A stretch of 64,000 nt of DNA from Amycolatopsis sp. 2-15 (GCF_030285625.1 NZ_CP127294.1:9494001-9558000); one strand, 5' to 3'; shown: positions 1 through 10,157, counted from the stretch's first letter. Made by a program: numbers and translations. Notes: generated from the letters alone by a model not told the origin.

Positions 1-1
1 C

Positions 2-154
2 CGCGGCCGCAACGTCGTCGAGCGCGGCTTCAACCTGCTCAAACAATGGCGTGGCTTGGCCACCCGCTTCGACAAGCTGGCCATCGTCTACCGCTCCGCC
101 GTACTCCTCCACGCCGTGATCACCTGGACCAAGGCTTTGTCAGACGTGCTCTAG
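2..154 (+). mobile_element. IS5-family transposase, C-terminal fragment
   Basis: The frame from base 2 to a TAG at 152-154 encodes about 50 residues typical of the end of an IS5-family DDE transposase: a VVERGF segment holding the presumed catalytic Glu, then LLKQWRGLATRFDKLAIVYR. The gene enters from outside the window, so its N-terminus is not visible. It lies directly upstream of a DNA-binding-like protein that may have lost its own N-terminus. The family call rests on motif recognition only. Confidence 0.8.
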
Positions 155-174
155 GTCACCTCAGCGACGGTGCG

Positions 175-897
<723 letters not shown>

Positions 898-1029
898 GAC
901 CAATCCGCGAAGACTGCGGCGGCCACGAACAGCGGCGCAATACCTTCGCTAGCGCCAGGGCGAGTCGAACGGCTGTCGTCGCCGCAAACGCCGGCCCCGC
1001 GGTCGTTGGCTAGATCGTGCGGCCTTGGC

Positions 1030-2130
1030 TTAGCGGTTCAGCTGAGGGCTCGGCGCAGGAGGCCAGCCGCATGGGGGCATATCGGTGGGCGTGCCGTGTC
1101 TCCTCGCGAATACTTGGCACGTCAGCCGCAGGCTGTCCTCGAACACGGTCGAGTCCCGGGAAATCACTCCAATGTTTGACAGTGTCTGGCGCACCCACCT
1201 GTCGAACTCCGTGGTGCGCGAAATCGTGAGTGCCCGTGCGGCGCTGGCACAGAGTTCGTCGAAGTCGACTGCGGTGTGGACGTCGTTGAGGGTCTCCGCG
1301 AAGTAGGTGGCGAGGGTCAGCCGTTGCTCATCTCCTCTGGTCGGTGCCGGGCCGAAGAGGTCAAAGGGGATCTTCTGCTTTCGGCTGACTCGGCGTACTG
1401 ACTGGAGCGCGGCGCCAGATCTGCTTGTCCCACCGCGGCTGGGATAGACCTTGTCGACCTGCACATGCCACAGGCTGCCGTCGGTGTCCAGGACTTTCAC
1501 GCCGTGGAGGCGGCCGACGCATCCGTAGCTGCCTGCGCCAATCCGCTCACTGATCCAATTGCTGGGGTCGTCGCCGATGACCTCGCTGAGTTGACGTCGT
1601 GACGTGCGCTCCTTGGGGAACTTCAGGAAACCCTCTTCAGCGAGAACGTCCGCAGGCAAACGAACGTGGTCGCCTACATCGGCCGCGAGCAGTGTGGCAG
1701 CCCGCCGTCCTGTGAATACCCAGCCCGTGAACCAGTAGCCGACCTTGAGATCGGACAGGAGGCGCCGAAACATCTCGCGAGGGTCGATCGGAGAGTTCTG
1801 CACCTCTACGGCATACCTCAGCGGCAGTAGTGGATACGGCACGGTGACCGCAATGTCCACCCTGCGGTCCCCGGAGTGCGGCGCCTCCAGCGCGACCTCG
1901 TACCCCAGCGCTCGGAAGCTCGCCGCCAGCACCTTCTTGGCCTGCAGATGCTCGACGCTCTCGCGGGCTGACGGGCAATCTGATCGGGCAACGTGCGCGA
2001 AGTGTGAGACCTTAATGCGCCCGGGTTTCACGACCACAGATGCACCGCACGTTGGACACTGGTACTGCCCTGCTGCGGTGTGCCGGGACGCCTCAACACG
2101 CAACCCGGCCGAATCATGCGCGACCAGCAC
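1030..2130 (-). CDS. CoiA-like nuclease-fold protein
   Basis: The protein has the layout of the competence CoiA family: an N-terminal zinc-ribbon-like CPTCG followed by HFAH (residues ~25-46), an ES..H..AK helix, then a PD-(D/E)XK-type core with RRVDIAV and AVEVQNS (~88-110). The C-terminal half is not recognised. The open frame extends to 2256, but I prefer the GTG at 2130, which has GGAGG a few bases upstream and places the CoiA-type N-terminus first. It is divergent from the DUF3800 gene. In this family the role is DNA processing in competence or nuclease activity; the activity here is inferred. Confidence 0.65.
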   Translation of the reverse strand: MLVAHDSAGLRVEASRHTAAGQYQCPTCGASVVVKPGRIKVSHFAHVARSDCPSARESVEHLQAKKVLAASFRALGYEVALEAPHSGDRRVDIAVTVPYPLLPLRYAVEVQNSPIDPREMFRRLLSDLKVGYWFTGWVFTGRRAATLLAADVGDHVRLPADVLAEEGFLKFPKERTSRRQLSEVIGDDPSNWISERIGAGSYGCVGRLHGVKVLDTDGSLWHVQVDKVYPSRGGTSRSGAALQSVRRVSRKQKIPFDLFGPAPTRGDEQRLTLATYFAETLNDVHTAVDFDELCASAARALTISRTTEFDRWVRQTLSNIGVISRDSTVFEDSLRLTCQVFARRHGTPTDMPPCGWPPAPSPQLNR

Positions 2131-2416
2131 CCCGCTCCTCCGCTCCGCTTCCTCAACCTCAGCCGTAACCAGCTCCGGCCCTTGCGGAGGAGACCCTAGA
2201 CGCACCCCCCGACAGAATCGGTCTCCCGACCCGACCGCGCGCCGCCCACCCTGCAAGCCGTGACAAGGCCGTGGTCGTGTGAGCCGCCTACCAGATCCGT
2301 TGTTCCTGAATCGGAGGCCAAATCGAAACTGCTACCAACGTCGGGCTTATGGGCCCAGTGCCGGTGAGTCCAGTGCGGTGCACTGGATGCTGCCGCTCCC
2401 CGGGCAGGATAGAGCC

Positions 2417-3475
2417 GTGAAGATCGTAGATCCGGCCTGGCCGATGTGGGCCGACAGAACCACTGCCGACAACGACGGCCCAGTCTGGGTTGCAGCCGAC
2501 GAGTCAGGCTCGTCGGGCGAAAACCTGATCGACCCGCAGGGCACCTTCGCGCACGCCGCCGTCCGCATCGACGACGAAGCCGCGACCCCGATCCTCGCCG
2601 AACTGCGACAAGAAGCCGGCGTCACCCAGGCCCCGGAAGCCAAATTCGCGCAGTTCCGGCACCGCCGCGGGCGGCAAGCGCTCGCCGCGGCATTCGCAGC
2701 TGGCGGCCCCCTTGCCGACCGCGTCGTCATCACCGTCGCCCACAAACGCTTCCTGATTACAACGAAAATGATCGACCTGCTCATCGAAGAAGAAGCCCAC
2801 GAACAAGGCATCGACCTCTACGCGAACGGCGCCGCACGCGAGTTGGCCGTCACGCTCTTCGCCGACGGCCCGCGCGCTCTCGGCCCCATGTGGGACCCCC
2901 TGATGACCGCCTTCGTCAGCCTGGCGCGAGCCACCCAGCGAGGAGGAACGCAAAAGGAGACCGTCGAGTCCTTTTTCGCTCTCCTGGAGGAAGCGCGATG
3001 GCGGAGCCATCGACGCAACGTCGAGCATGTTCTGCTCGCGCTCCTCGGGACCCGCGTGCACGCCGACGCCCTCGTCGAGTCAGTAGCTCACCGCAGATCA
3101 GCGATCTTCCCTGGTCTCGACCCGCTGATCACGATGCTCCCGATGACGATGAATCACATGTACACCCGTTATGGACCTGTTCGTTTCCTCCACGACGAGC
3201 AGAAGATCTTCACGCCCGCGTTTGCGCAGGAACTCTTCCAAACGATGTGGCGCCTACCAGAGATCCTCAGCCACGCCCCACGCACTCGCGTGGCAGAATT
3301 CTGGACAGGAGATTCACGCCGGCACCCATCCATCCAACTCGCCGATCTTGCCGCCTCGGCCGGCCGCGTCGTCACCGAAGCACACCTCGGCGAGCCGACT
3401 GACGTCGCCGATGCTTTACGTCCGGCCGTCTTGCCACTGATCAAGGATTACGTCCTGGCCACCGAGCCAACATGA
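2417..3475 (+). CDS. DUF3800 domain protein
   Basis: About 352 residues. The N-terminal VWVAADESG and the late SIQLADLAAS carry the acidic residues that mark DUF3800, a family with an RNase H-like fold often found near mobile elements and defence genes. GTG 2417 is chosen because everything upstream in the frame is low-complexity; ATG 2447 is also possible. It is transcribed away from the CoiA-like gene, and the 286-bp gap between them must hold both promoters. The family function is unknown. Confidence 0.65.
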   Translation: MKIVDPAWPMWADRTTADNDGPVWVAADESGSSGENLIDPQGTFAHAAVRIDDEAATPILAELRQEAGVTQAPEAKFAQFRHRRGRQALAAAFAAGGPLADRVVITVAHKRFLITTKMIDLLIEEEAHEQGIDLYANGAARELAVTLFADGPRALGPMWDPLMTAFVSLARATQRGGTQKETVESFFALLEEARWRSHRRNVEHVLLALLGTRVHADALVESVAHRRSAIFPGLDPLITMLPMTMNHMYTRYGPVRFLHDEQKIFTPAFAQELFQTMWRLPEILSHAPRTRVAEFWTGDSRRHPSIQLADLAASAGRVVTEAHLGEPTDVADALRPAVLPLIKDYVLATEPT

Positions 3476-3760
3476 GTCGTCAATACCCCGCAACAGGGCG
3501 ATTGCCCAACGTGCTCGCCGCCGCAGATGTCACGTACGCCGACACAACCACGGACACGCGGGCGTCGCAAGCGCGGTCGCAGGCCACCTGGCTGACGAAC
3601 GCCTCAATAGCTCGCCGAGCACGTCCCGGTGGTGGTCGTGCCAACTCGTCGGGCTGGTGGCGTTGTACCGGGTCGTTTCGCTGACACCTAACCGCCGTGT
3701 CGCTCCATCGTCCGCCTTGTCACCTACCAGCGCGCCGAGCGAGATGTTCGACGGGACGAG

Positions 3761-5452
3761 GTGCAAAATGTAGCGGTGGAGGTGCCGTGGAACGAGCTGG
3801 CTGAGTCGCCGAGGAAAGCAGAGCGGCTGTTTGACATGCTCCTGCACCGCCTCTATCCCAATCGAGTCCGGACGATCAACGGTGCGGGCGGCGACGGCGG
3901 CGTTGACGCGTGGCTTGATCGGCGACATGCCATCGAGTTCAAATCGTTTACCCGCCTCGGCAAGGTTCAGCAGCGGCAGATCGAACGTTCGCTGGAGCGG
4001 GCAGCGGAGCAGGGTCCCTCAGCATGGACAGTGATCGCGCCGGTCAGTCTCACTCCTGCGAGCCTGGCATGGTTCGACCGCCTGCAGGAGAACTATGACT
4101 TTCCGCTAACGTTCCGCGACCGTGCGTGGCTAGACGAACGACTCGCGATGCACGACGACATCGTCAAGTTCGTGTGCTTGAGCCCCAGCGACGCGGTGGT
4201 GGGCGTGCTGCGCGAACTCAATGCGGAACAAGCCGCGCTGACCGGCGGAGTTCCTGACCTGGCCCAGCGGGTCACCGCGTTGCAAGCACGCGCCGGTGGA
4301 GCCTCGCCGTTCTGGCAGCTGAACTTCACCGCCATCGATGGCCAGGTTGGCGTGCAACTCTCTCCGAAACCGGGAGCCCGACCTGAACCGATCAGCGTGA
4401 CGCTCGCCGTGCCCTCGGGTGGCAAGGAAGCGGACCTCGTCGCCAGACTTACCGAGGCCGTCGACTACGGCGCCGGCGTAGTCGTCAGCCCTGAACTTAT
4501 CCACTCCATCGACAGTGAATCTTTGACAGCGCTCGGGGTGTCCGCAGGCGAAATCGGATTCACCCTGCCCGCCCGGCTGGAGACCGCGCACTACCCCCGC
4601 TCCGCCGTGTTGCGCGCCGTCGGCCAGCCGAATCCCCTCAGACCACCGTTACAGCTGACCCTGATACACGCCACGGCCGGCCGGCGTGGCGTCGTTGTGC
4701 ACGGCACCGACAGCACCGGACTTCTCCACCTACAGGTCCGCATCGATCATCCTTCCGACCCTGACGACCGGTCAGAGCTCGGAGTGCACTTCTCCTACGG
4801 CCACGGCGGCGCGCCAGGCGGCTTTCTCCACGTCGATCCGGACGCTTTGCTGCGCACGGCGCGCGCTCTCGGCGTGCTCGCGGACGCGGCCAGCCTCCAG
4901 TTGTTGATCGACGAGGCGCCCGAACCGATTCCTCTCACTGATCGCTCACCGAGTGGCAATGGCGCGTTTTTCGATCGACTCGCTGACGCACTCCAAGACC
5001 TCCTCGACGTTCGCGATGCGCTCGGGCTTCCGGTGAGGGTGCCGGAGGAATGGCCCGGTCGAGATCTAGTGGAGCTCCACCTCGCAGCCGAGCTGTTACG
5101 AGGCAAGACTGTCGAGCTTCCCGTGCGTTTGGGACTCGCCCACCAGTCCTGCTCAGCAGACGAGACGCGCCGCCTCATAGAACTCGTCGAGGCCGGCGAC
5201 ACCGACGCGATCTTCCCGCTTGAGGGCATGACGTTCACGGTTACTGGGCGAGAGATACCCGTCTCCCCTCTCTATCTTCGTATGCGGCCCGCAATCACAA
5301 ATCTGCCTGAGGTTCGTGCGGCGCTGGAACGCGGCGCCAGCCACATCGACATCGATATCGCGCCGGACGAGGCCGCACCGATCCAGGCACAGATGAAGCC
5401 CTTCGCCGATCGCAGCTCAGGCAGCTCGCCCTTGCCATCCTCCCGCTCGTAG
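3761..5452 (+). CDS. Restriction-endonuclease-like (Mrr-type) domain protein
   Basis: A 563-residue protein with an N-terminal PD-(D/E)XK signature: GGDGGVDAW (Asp49) then AIEFKS (Glu59, Lys61), the arrangement of Mrr-like nuclease domains that recognise or cut DNA. The remaining ~480 residues, rich in beta-like segments, are not recognised. The GTG start at 3761 follows a weak purine tract. Its setting beside DUF3800 and CoiA-like genes suggests a defence or DNA-processing role, but no methylase, helicase or other partner is present, so it may act alone. Confidence 0.6.
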   Translation: MQNVAVEVPWNELAESPRKAERLFDMLLHRLYPNRVRTINGAGGDGGVDAWLDRRHAIEFKSFTRLGKVQQRQIERSLERAAEQGPSAWTVIAPVSLTPASLAWFDRLQENYDFPLTFRDRAWLDERLAMHDDIVKFVCLSPSDAVVGVLRELNAEQAALTGGVPDLAQRVTALQARAGGASPFWQLNFTAIDGQVGVQLSPKPGARPEPISVTLAVPSGGKEADLVARLTEAVDYGAGVVVSPELIHSIDSESLTALGVSAGEIGFTLPARLETAHYPRSAVLRAVGQPNPLRPPLQLTLIHATAGRRGVVVHGTDSTGLLHLQVRIDHPSDPDDRSELGVHFSYGHGGAPGGFLHVDPDALLRTARALGVLADAASLQLLIDEAPEPIPLTDRSPSGNGAFFDRLADALQDLLDVRDALGLPVRVPEEWPGRDLVELHLAAELLRGKTVELPVRLGLAHQSCSADETRRLIELVEAGDTDAIFPLEGMTFTVTGREIPVSPLYLRMRPAITNLPEVRAALERGASHIDIDIAPDEAAPIQAQMKPFADRSSGSSPLPSSRS

Positions 5453-5574
5453 CCGTGCCGTGAAACTTTCCATACGGACATCAAGAAAGCGCAGAGGTAG
5501 CGAACAGCGCCCACCGCACACAAGTACCATCGGCGGGACACCCCTCATAAAAGCATCGTCTACCTCTCAAGAGG

Positions 5575-6267
5575 TCAGGGATCGACGAATCGAATCGGGC
5601 GCACAGTCATCGAATAGCGTCGTTGCAGCTCAGACAAACCGCCGGGCAACGCGATTTCCAGATCGCCAGTTTCGTGTAACTTCGCAAGTCGACGAAATAC
5701 TGTCTCCGCCAAGTCTCCGAGAGCCCACAAGTTCACCCAGGTCGCATTGTTTATCCTGCAGTTACCCCCGATTCCATCCCAGCGTTGCCGGGGAAGCCTC
5801 ACAATAGTCCCGGTTTCATCGGGCGCAGTATGCATGAAATGATGCGTACGCAGCTCACGTACCGCTTGACTCCCCTGCGAGGGGACGTTCACTAGTGAAT
5901 AGTCGTGGACAAACGAGCACCGCAACGCATACAGCGCTTCCCGCTCAGCCTCACCGATCTCGGGAGCAAAGTACCTCAACGCCTTGATAAAGGTGGGCCC
6001 AAAGACGAGTTCTGGTACATTCCCCGGCCGGTACGCGCTGCCGATCTGATCGAAAAACGTCATGTACCCCACAGCGCCGAGCCAACGCCCCGCCAGGTCT
6101 TGCTTGTCCACCTCCACCTCGCCAGTCGTCACATCCCGCCCAGTGACGACGCGCGCATCACGCAGCAAGGCGATCAGGCACGACACCCAATGCGCGCCGT
6201 CCTGTGGCTCGCGATACTCAAGGAACGCGGATAGCGTCTCAGGTTCCGTCCAGTTCACGTTTCCCAT
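5575..6267 (-). CDS. Hypothetical protein with HEPN-like Rx4H motif
   Basis: About 230 residues, mostly helical in character. The segment LYALRCSFVHDY contains R116-x4-H121, the spacing of the catalytic motif of HEPN ribonuclease domains. One motif does not prove membership, so this remains a hypothesis. ATG 6267 is chosen because upstream codons in the same frame look non-coding. The gene converges on the Mrr-like gene with 120 bp between stops. No obvious nucleotidyltransferase antitoxin partner is adjacent. Confidence 0.5.
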   Translation of the reverse strand: MGNVNWTEPETLSAFLEYREPQDGAHWVSCLIALLRDARVVTGRDVTTGEVEVDKQDLAGRWLGAVGYMTFFDQIGSAYRPGNVPELVFGPTFIKALRYFAPEIGEAEREALYALRCSFVHDYSLVNVPSQGSQAVRELRTHHFMHTAPDETGTIVRLPRQRWDGIGGNCRINNATWVNLWALGDLAETVFRRLAKLHETGDLEIALPGGLSELQRRYSMTVRPIRFVDP

Positions 6268-6743
6268 GCACGTGGGTCGCCGAGCTCCGCAGCGCGTTAC
6301 GGGCTCGCCCCGATGGTTATTCCATCGAGTCGTTTGTACCCGTGCGGTGGGCACGACGCGATCATATCGGCTACAAAAGCAGTATTTTGTAGCCGAGCTC
6401 GCGACGGACTCGTCGATGTACCGGCGGCCTCGTGGCCTTGGTGCGTGTCCGCGGCCGCACCCTCTTCACTGAGTATCGCTACAGCCCTCTCGACGCCTGG
6501 ATCGAGCGGATCGAAACGCGCCGGAGGAGCTGAGTGGCGTCGAGTGCCACGAGCGGTACGTCCTGCGCTACAACCAGTTCGTAAAGCGGACGAAGCAAGC
6601 TGGGAAGTACGAAACGGTTCCAATCTCCCGATGTGGGCTGGTCGGGTGAACCCCGCCTGCATGCCGGTCTTGTCCATGATCGACCTGGCACGATCCCCTG
6701 TGCGCTCGCGATCTGGCGGGCCGGTTCTTGGGGAGGAACTCGC
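6268..6743. other. 476-bp gap with no convincing gene
   Basis: No frame here has both a plausible start and coding character. A stretch around 6520-6640 reads as protein-like in one forward frame but has no start codon and a stop just upstream, so it could be a gene remnant. The only clear structure is the 10-bp inverted repeat at 6369-6394. Confidence 0.4.
6369..6394. promoter_or_regulatory. Perfect 10-bp inverted repeat, operator-like
   Basis: GGCTACAAAA (6369-6378) and TTTTGTAGCC (6385-6394) are perfect inverted repeats around a 6-base spacer, in AT-richer sequence upstream of the HEPN-like gene start. The size and spacing suit a dimeric repressor site, but no cognate regulator is identified. 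Confidence 0.45.
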
Positions 6744-7172
6744 ATGTCGATGAAGGCGAAGGCCGTGCTGTGCGCTGCTACCGCTGTCGCTGGGCTGGCG
6801 CTCGCTGCACCTCAATCCAGCGCCGCGACCTATCCCACCACCCCGTTCACCGTGTCGTACGGTGCGACCTACGCTCAGGGCACCATTACCTGGTATGGCC
6901 GGTCCGCGGGCGTATCGGGTTCGTTGCGATCCCTCGCCAGTAGCGACTGCCGCTCGGTCTACGCATGGACGACCGACAAAGCCATCAGTGAACCGCCATT
7001 GGGACAGGGAACCAGTCCCGAACAGTGCGGCGACGCGATCAAGCCGTTCAGCCTGGTTCTGCCAGCCGACGTCCCCGGCGGCGCGGCTTACACCTGGGTC
7101 TGCCTCGCATACGGCAACGGGGTTCCAATCACGCCCGACTCGCCCGGCTGCAAGCATTACCTGCATCCCTGA
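6744..7172 (+). CDS. Small secreted protein
   Basis: 142 residues beginning with a clear Sec signal peptide: positive MSMKAKA, a hydrophobic stretch, and a likely cleavage near SSAA-TYP (~residues 26-29). The mature part has four Cys residues that could form disulfides and ends CKHYLHP. A GGGAGGA box 6-7 bases upstream fixes ATG 6744. It stands alone between divergent or unrelated genes. I do not recognise the family. Confidence 0.7.
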   Translation: MSMKAKAVLCAATAVAGLALAAPQSSAATYPTTPFTVSYGATYAQGTITWYGRSAGVSGSLRSLASSDCRSVYAWTTDKAISEPPLGQGTSPEQCGDAIKPFSLVLPADVPGGAAYTWVCLAYGNGVPITPDSPGCKHYLHP

Positions 7173-7510
7173 TTGACCAACGCGGTACCGCCATCCAGGC
7201 CGGGACAACTACCACGTCCGCCCGGTCCTGGTTGGCGGGACGCCAGGCACGCCGGTTACCGCTGTCGCGAGCGTCAGTGCACAGCGGGAAGCCCGTCGTC
7301 GTGCTCCCGAAGCAGCGCTTGCAGGTGCGTGTGCTCGATGGTCTGTTCCGTCGGCCTGATTCAACGCACGACTAAGGATGCCACAGGTCAGCGGGGCGAT
7401 TCTGCGGCGCGGGCGTGCGCCACAGGCGTCTTGCACGCATCTACGGGTAACGGACGGTGGGAGTCGACGCGCGGGCCAGCACAAAATCGGGTTCGGCGAT
7501 CAGCGCCGGG
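7173..7510. other. 338-bp gap with no recognised feature
   Basis: No open frame here looks coding and I recognise no RNA gene or repeat. It separates the secreted-protein gene from a convergent membrane-protein gene, so any terminators would lie here. Confidence 0.4.
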
Positions 7511-8248
7511 TCAGCTCGCTCGGTACCAGTCTGGGCCGCCTGCCCCGAACGTATCGTCGGCGGTCACGCGCCGCGGTGCGGCTTCGCCAAAGCGGCGCCA
7601 GCGGCGCCCGTCGGCGTCGGTGAAGCCGAGGATCACCTTCGTGCGGAGCGGGTAGTCGTCCTCCGTGACCGGTGGGTCGTACTTCAGCGCCACCGGGATC
7701 ACGTCCTCCTTTCCTGTGCCCAGCACGGACGGTGCAGCCTCGTAGCCGCCGGGGAACTCAGCCTCGACGTCCCAAGCGATCGTCCCGCCGTTCTGGTGCA
7801 AGAACCCCTCAATGCGAGGGTTGAACACGTGACGGGAACTGAAGTTGGTGATGCGGACCGCATCCAGGGGCTCAAGTCCGGTCTGCCTCTTGAAGTTGAG
7901 CTCTTCGTCGATGGTCGGGTACTCGATGGCCGCGACCACCAGGCGTGCCTGTTCGAGTTCGCGTTCTTCCTTCTCGGTGCGTCGTTGCTCGGCTTCGCGT
8001 TCGGCGTCCAACTGAGCGAGTTGCCGGGCATTATCGGACTCACGCTGGGAGATCCGCAGTGCGACGGTCACCGCGAGCACCGAGCCGAACGCGCCGGCCC
8101 ATTGGCCCAGCCCGGCCCACGCGTCCGTGTCGTCGAGCCAGACGGCCGACAGCAGCGCGATAACCACGACCACAGCGGAGGCGATGACGGGGCCGCGGTG
8201 CGTATTGAGCCGCGCCAGCTGATCACGAGCCTGCCGATTGAAGTCCAT
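7511..8248 (-). CDS. Two-span membrane protein with coiled coil
   Basis: 245 residues with two hydrophobic spans near the N-terminus (VIASAVVVVIALLSAVWL and a GAFGSVLAVTVAL segment), then a charged coiled coil (~residues 60-100, REAEQRRTEKEEREL) and a C-terminal domain of beta-like segments. GAGGGGA about 8 bases upstream supports ATG 8248. Similar architecture is common among uncharacterised actinobacterial proteins; the function is unknown. Confidence 0.65.
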   Translation of the reverse strand: MDFNRQARDQLARLNTHRGPVIASAVVVVIALLSAVWLDDTDAWAGLGQWAGAFGSVLAVTVALRISQRESDNARQLAQLDAEREAEQRRTEKEERELEQARLVVAAIEYPTIDEELNFKRQTGLEPLDAVRITNFSSRHVFNPRIEGFLHQNGGTIAWDVEAEFPGGYEAAPSVLGTGKEDVIPVALKYDPPVTEDDYPLRTKVILGFTDADGRRWRRFGEAAPRRVTADDTFGAGGPDWYRAS

Positions 8249-8293
8249 CCGAGATCCCCTCAGGTACGTCCTGCGTGGCCTCGACATCCTGCC

Positions 8294-8422
8294 TCAGGGC
8301 ACGGCGCGGTTGAGCTGGGCCATGAGTTCGCGGTTGGTCGCGCAGGCGGCTTACAGTTCGCCGGTGTGCTCGGCGCGTTGCTGCCCGCACGACCCACTCT
8401 GGCAAGCCCTCTGCGACCGCAT
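8294..8422 (-). pseudogene. Small open frame interrupted by TAA
   Basis: Read on the minus strand from ATG 8422, a 43-codon frame gives a Cys/Gln-rich start, then EHTGEL, a TAA stop (8351-8353), then AACATNRELMAQLNRAVP and TGA. The sequence on both sides of the TAA reads as one protein, and TAA is one base change from CAA. This suggests a small gene broken by a nonsense mutation, but the frame is short and could be chance. Confidence 0.3.
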
Positions 8423-8530
8423 GGCGTCCACCCTGGTCTGGCCCGACGCACTTGACCGAGTACTCAATCTCGTGGAGAGCAACCAAACCCCTACCCGCCC
8501 GGCGACGATCCAGTGTCTGGGCATCGGTGT

Positions 8531-9319
8531 TTAGCGATGCACTACGGCCAGGCTCTTGTCATCGTGGCGCTTCGCCCGGGGAAGTTGCGCCGCGATCGGG
8601 TCAGTGAAAGCTTCCCAGACCTCACACTGGTGCAAGACGCGCTCCAGGTCCGCCTTCTCGCTCCCGGCCAGCATCGGCCAGTCTGCGAGTCCTAGGTACT
8701 GCATCGGCTTGTACGCGCCGTCGGTGGCCAGCACCGCCCATGGGACGTCGCCGACGGGAAACCGGCTGGTGACCGCGTGCTGCGCAGCGGCGGGGTCGGC
8801 TTCAGCGATCCAGTAGCCGCCTTCCTGGTTTCGCCGCGCGGCCTGTTGGCTCTGCAGTTGCCGGAGCGTTTCGCGGTGAGTCTCGTCGAACCCGGCGCCG
8901 CGTGCGAGCCGGTGGCGGTAGTGCCGGCTGGGTGCGAGGTCGAGGCGGCTCAGTCGATCGTCGGTGAGGGTGGTGCCGGGGAGGGCGACGAGGTTGTCGC
9001 CCAGGATCAGGATGTCGATCGTGCCGGCGTGCTCGCGCAGAATCGTGACGGTGCTGGAGGGTGAGCGGCCCCGTTCAAGGCTCAGGTCCGTGGCGACATC
9101 GTGGATCGCGTGAGCCAAGATGCCCGCGAGGTCGTGGTCGGGCGCCTCCTCGAGCCGCTGACTCAGCCGCCGGCCTAGTTCGTGTGCATAGACCGCGGGT
9201 GGGACGGGCACGGGTACGAACGCGGAGGCGCCGTCGAGCATGACGATGGCGTGGTCGGTGACGAAGATCTTGTCGTCGCTGTCGTCGAACCCGGGCAGCT
9301 GGCAGGCGATGGTTTTCAC
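8531..9319 (-). CDS. PP2C-like protein phosphatase
   Basis: 262 residues with the spaced motifs of the PP2C superfamily: MLDGAS (Asp29), SSTVTIL, LILGDN (~105), LATDGAY (~198) and a final DDKSL (~254), where the Asp residues would bind metal. In the family these enzymes remove phosphate from Ser/Thr. It begins 4 bases after the stop of the upstream HTH gene, so the two are surely co-transcribed. The substrate is unknown; a partner kinase is not seen in the window. Confidence 0.7.
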   Translation of the reverse strand: MKTIACQLPGFDDSDDKIFVTDHAIVMLDGASAFVPVPVPPAVYAHELGRRLSQRLEEAPDHDLAGILAHAIHDVATDLSLERGRSPSSTVTILREHAGTIDILILGDNLVALPGTTLTDDRLSRLDLAPSRHYRHRLARGAGFDETHRETLRQLQSQQAARRNQEGGYWIAEADPAAAQHAVTSRFPVGDVPWAVLATDGAYKPMQYLGLADWPMLAGSEKADLERVLHQCEVWEAFTDPIAAQLPRAKRHDDKSLAVVHR

Positions 9320-9323
9320 GGCG

Positions 9324-10151
9324 TCACCAGATGAACGGACCCGCGAGGCTGCTGCTCGCGGTGACGCGGCGGTCTGCCAGCGTGGAACGGACGACGAGGG
9401 AACATTCAGCGTCGCCGATGTCGGCGAACAGCGAGGGCAAGTTGCTGGTCAGGTAATGCACGGCGCCGAGGGACCCGATGGTGTGGATGCCGGCGATGTG
9501 CACGATGACGCGCTGGTCGCGGATGCGCCGGGCGACGTAGGCGATATCGCCTGACCCGGCGGGCCGGTCGTCGGCCGGTGACCCGTGCCGCTGCCCGCTG
9601 GCCACCTCCTCGATCCACCAGCGCCCGCCGTCCTCGACCATGCGCAGGGCAGGGTCGGTGGCAAGCAGGCAGGCACCGATCGGTGCCGATTTCGGACCGC
9701 AGAGCACGACGGTGTCCCCGGAGGGAAGGGCCGTCTGGTCGGGCTCGACCTGGTATCGGGTCGTCACGAACATCATCGAGCTGAGCAGTTCGGCGATCTC
9801 GTCAGCGGCTTCGGCGTCCTCCGCGGCGATGAGCGGCCGCTCCCGATCCGTGGTCTGGTAGCGGAAGGGCACGCCGATGCCGACGGGGCCGTGTCCGAAG
9901 AACAGCCGCTCGGCGGCCGGTGCGGTCTTCAGCACCTGCGACAGGCGCCCTTTCGTCAGCCCGATCTGCGGCGCAATGTCGGTGTAGCTCAAGTGCAAAT
10001 CGTCATGGGCCGCGTCGATAGCCTGGCGCCGGATCCGTGCAAGCTCGGCCGTGAGCTGGGCGTACTCGGTGAGCAGCTCAGTCGCGCGGCGCCCCCGGCG
10101 GAGCGGGTCGGGGTCGCCGCGCAGGTCATCGAAGATGCGGTCCGTACTCAC
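9324..10151 (-). CDS. HTH regulator paired with PP2C-like phosphatase
   Basis: 275 residues. Residues ~35-75 form a sigma-region-4-like helix-turn-helix (LSYTDIAPQIGLTKGRLSQVL). The rest is a globular domain with repeated hydrophobic strands (TVVLCGPKSAP, VIVHIAGIHTIGS) that may sense a ligand. It starts with GTG at 10151, only 7 bases from the first GAGTTTAG motif, so autoregulation is likely. It faces a divergent four-gene operon that shares the same intergenic motifs. Confidence 0.65.
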   Translation of the reverse strand: MSTDRIFDDLRGDPDPLRRGRRATELLTEYAQLTAELARIRRQAIDAAHDDLHLSYTDIAPQIGLTKGRLSQVLKTAPAAERLFFGHGPVGIGVPFRYQTTDRERPLIAAEDAEAADEIAELLSSMMFVTTRYQVEPDQTALPSGDTVVLCGPKSAPIGACLLATDPALRMVEDGGRWWIEEVASGQRHGSPADDRPAGSGDIAYVARRIRDQRVIVHIAGIHTIGSLGAVHYLTSNLPSLFADIGDAECSLVVRSTLADRRVTASSSLAGPFIW

Positions 10152-10157
10152 CCGTCG

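Noticed and set aside
46..174. Extending the HTH-like gene to an ATG at 46
   Set aside because: That stretch codes for the transposase end in another frame and reads as non-coding in this one.
3472..3684. 70-codon forward frame overlapping the DUF3800 stop
   Set aside because: Biased composition, no domain character and no ribosome site apart from the overlap; it probably is chance.
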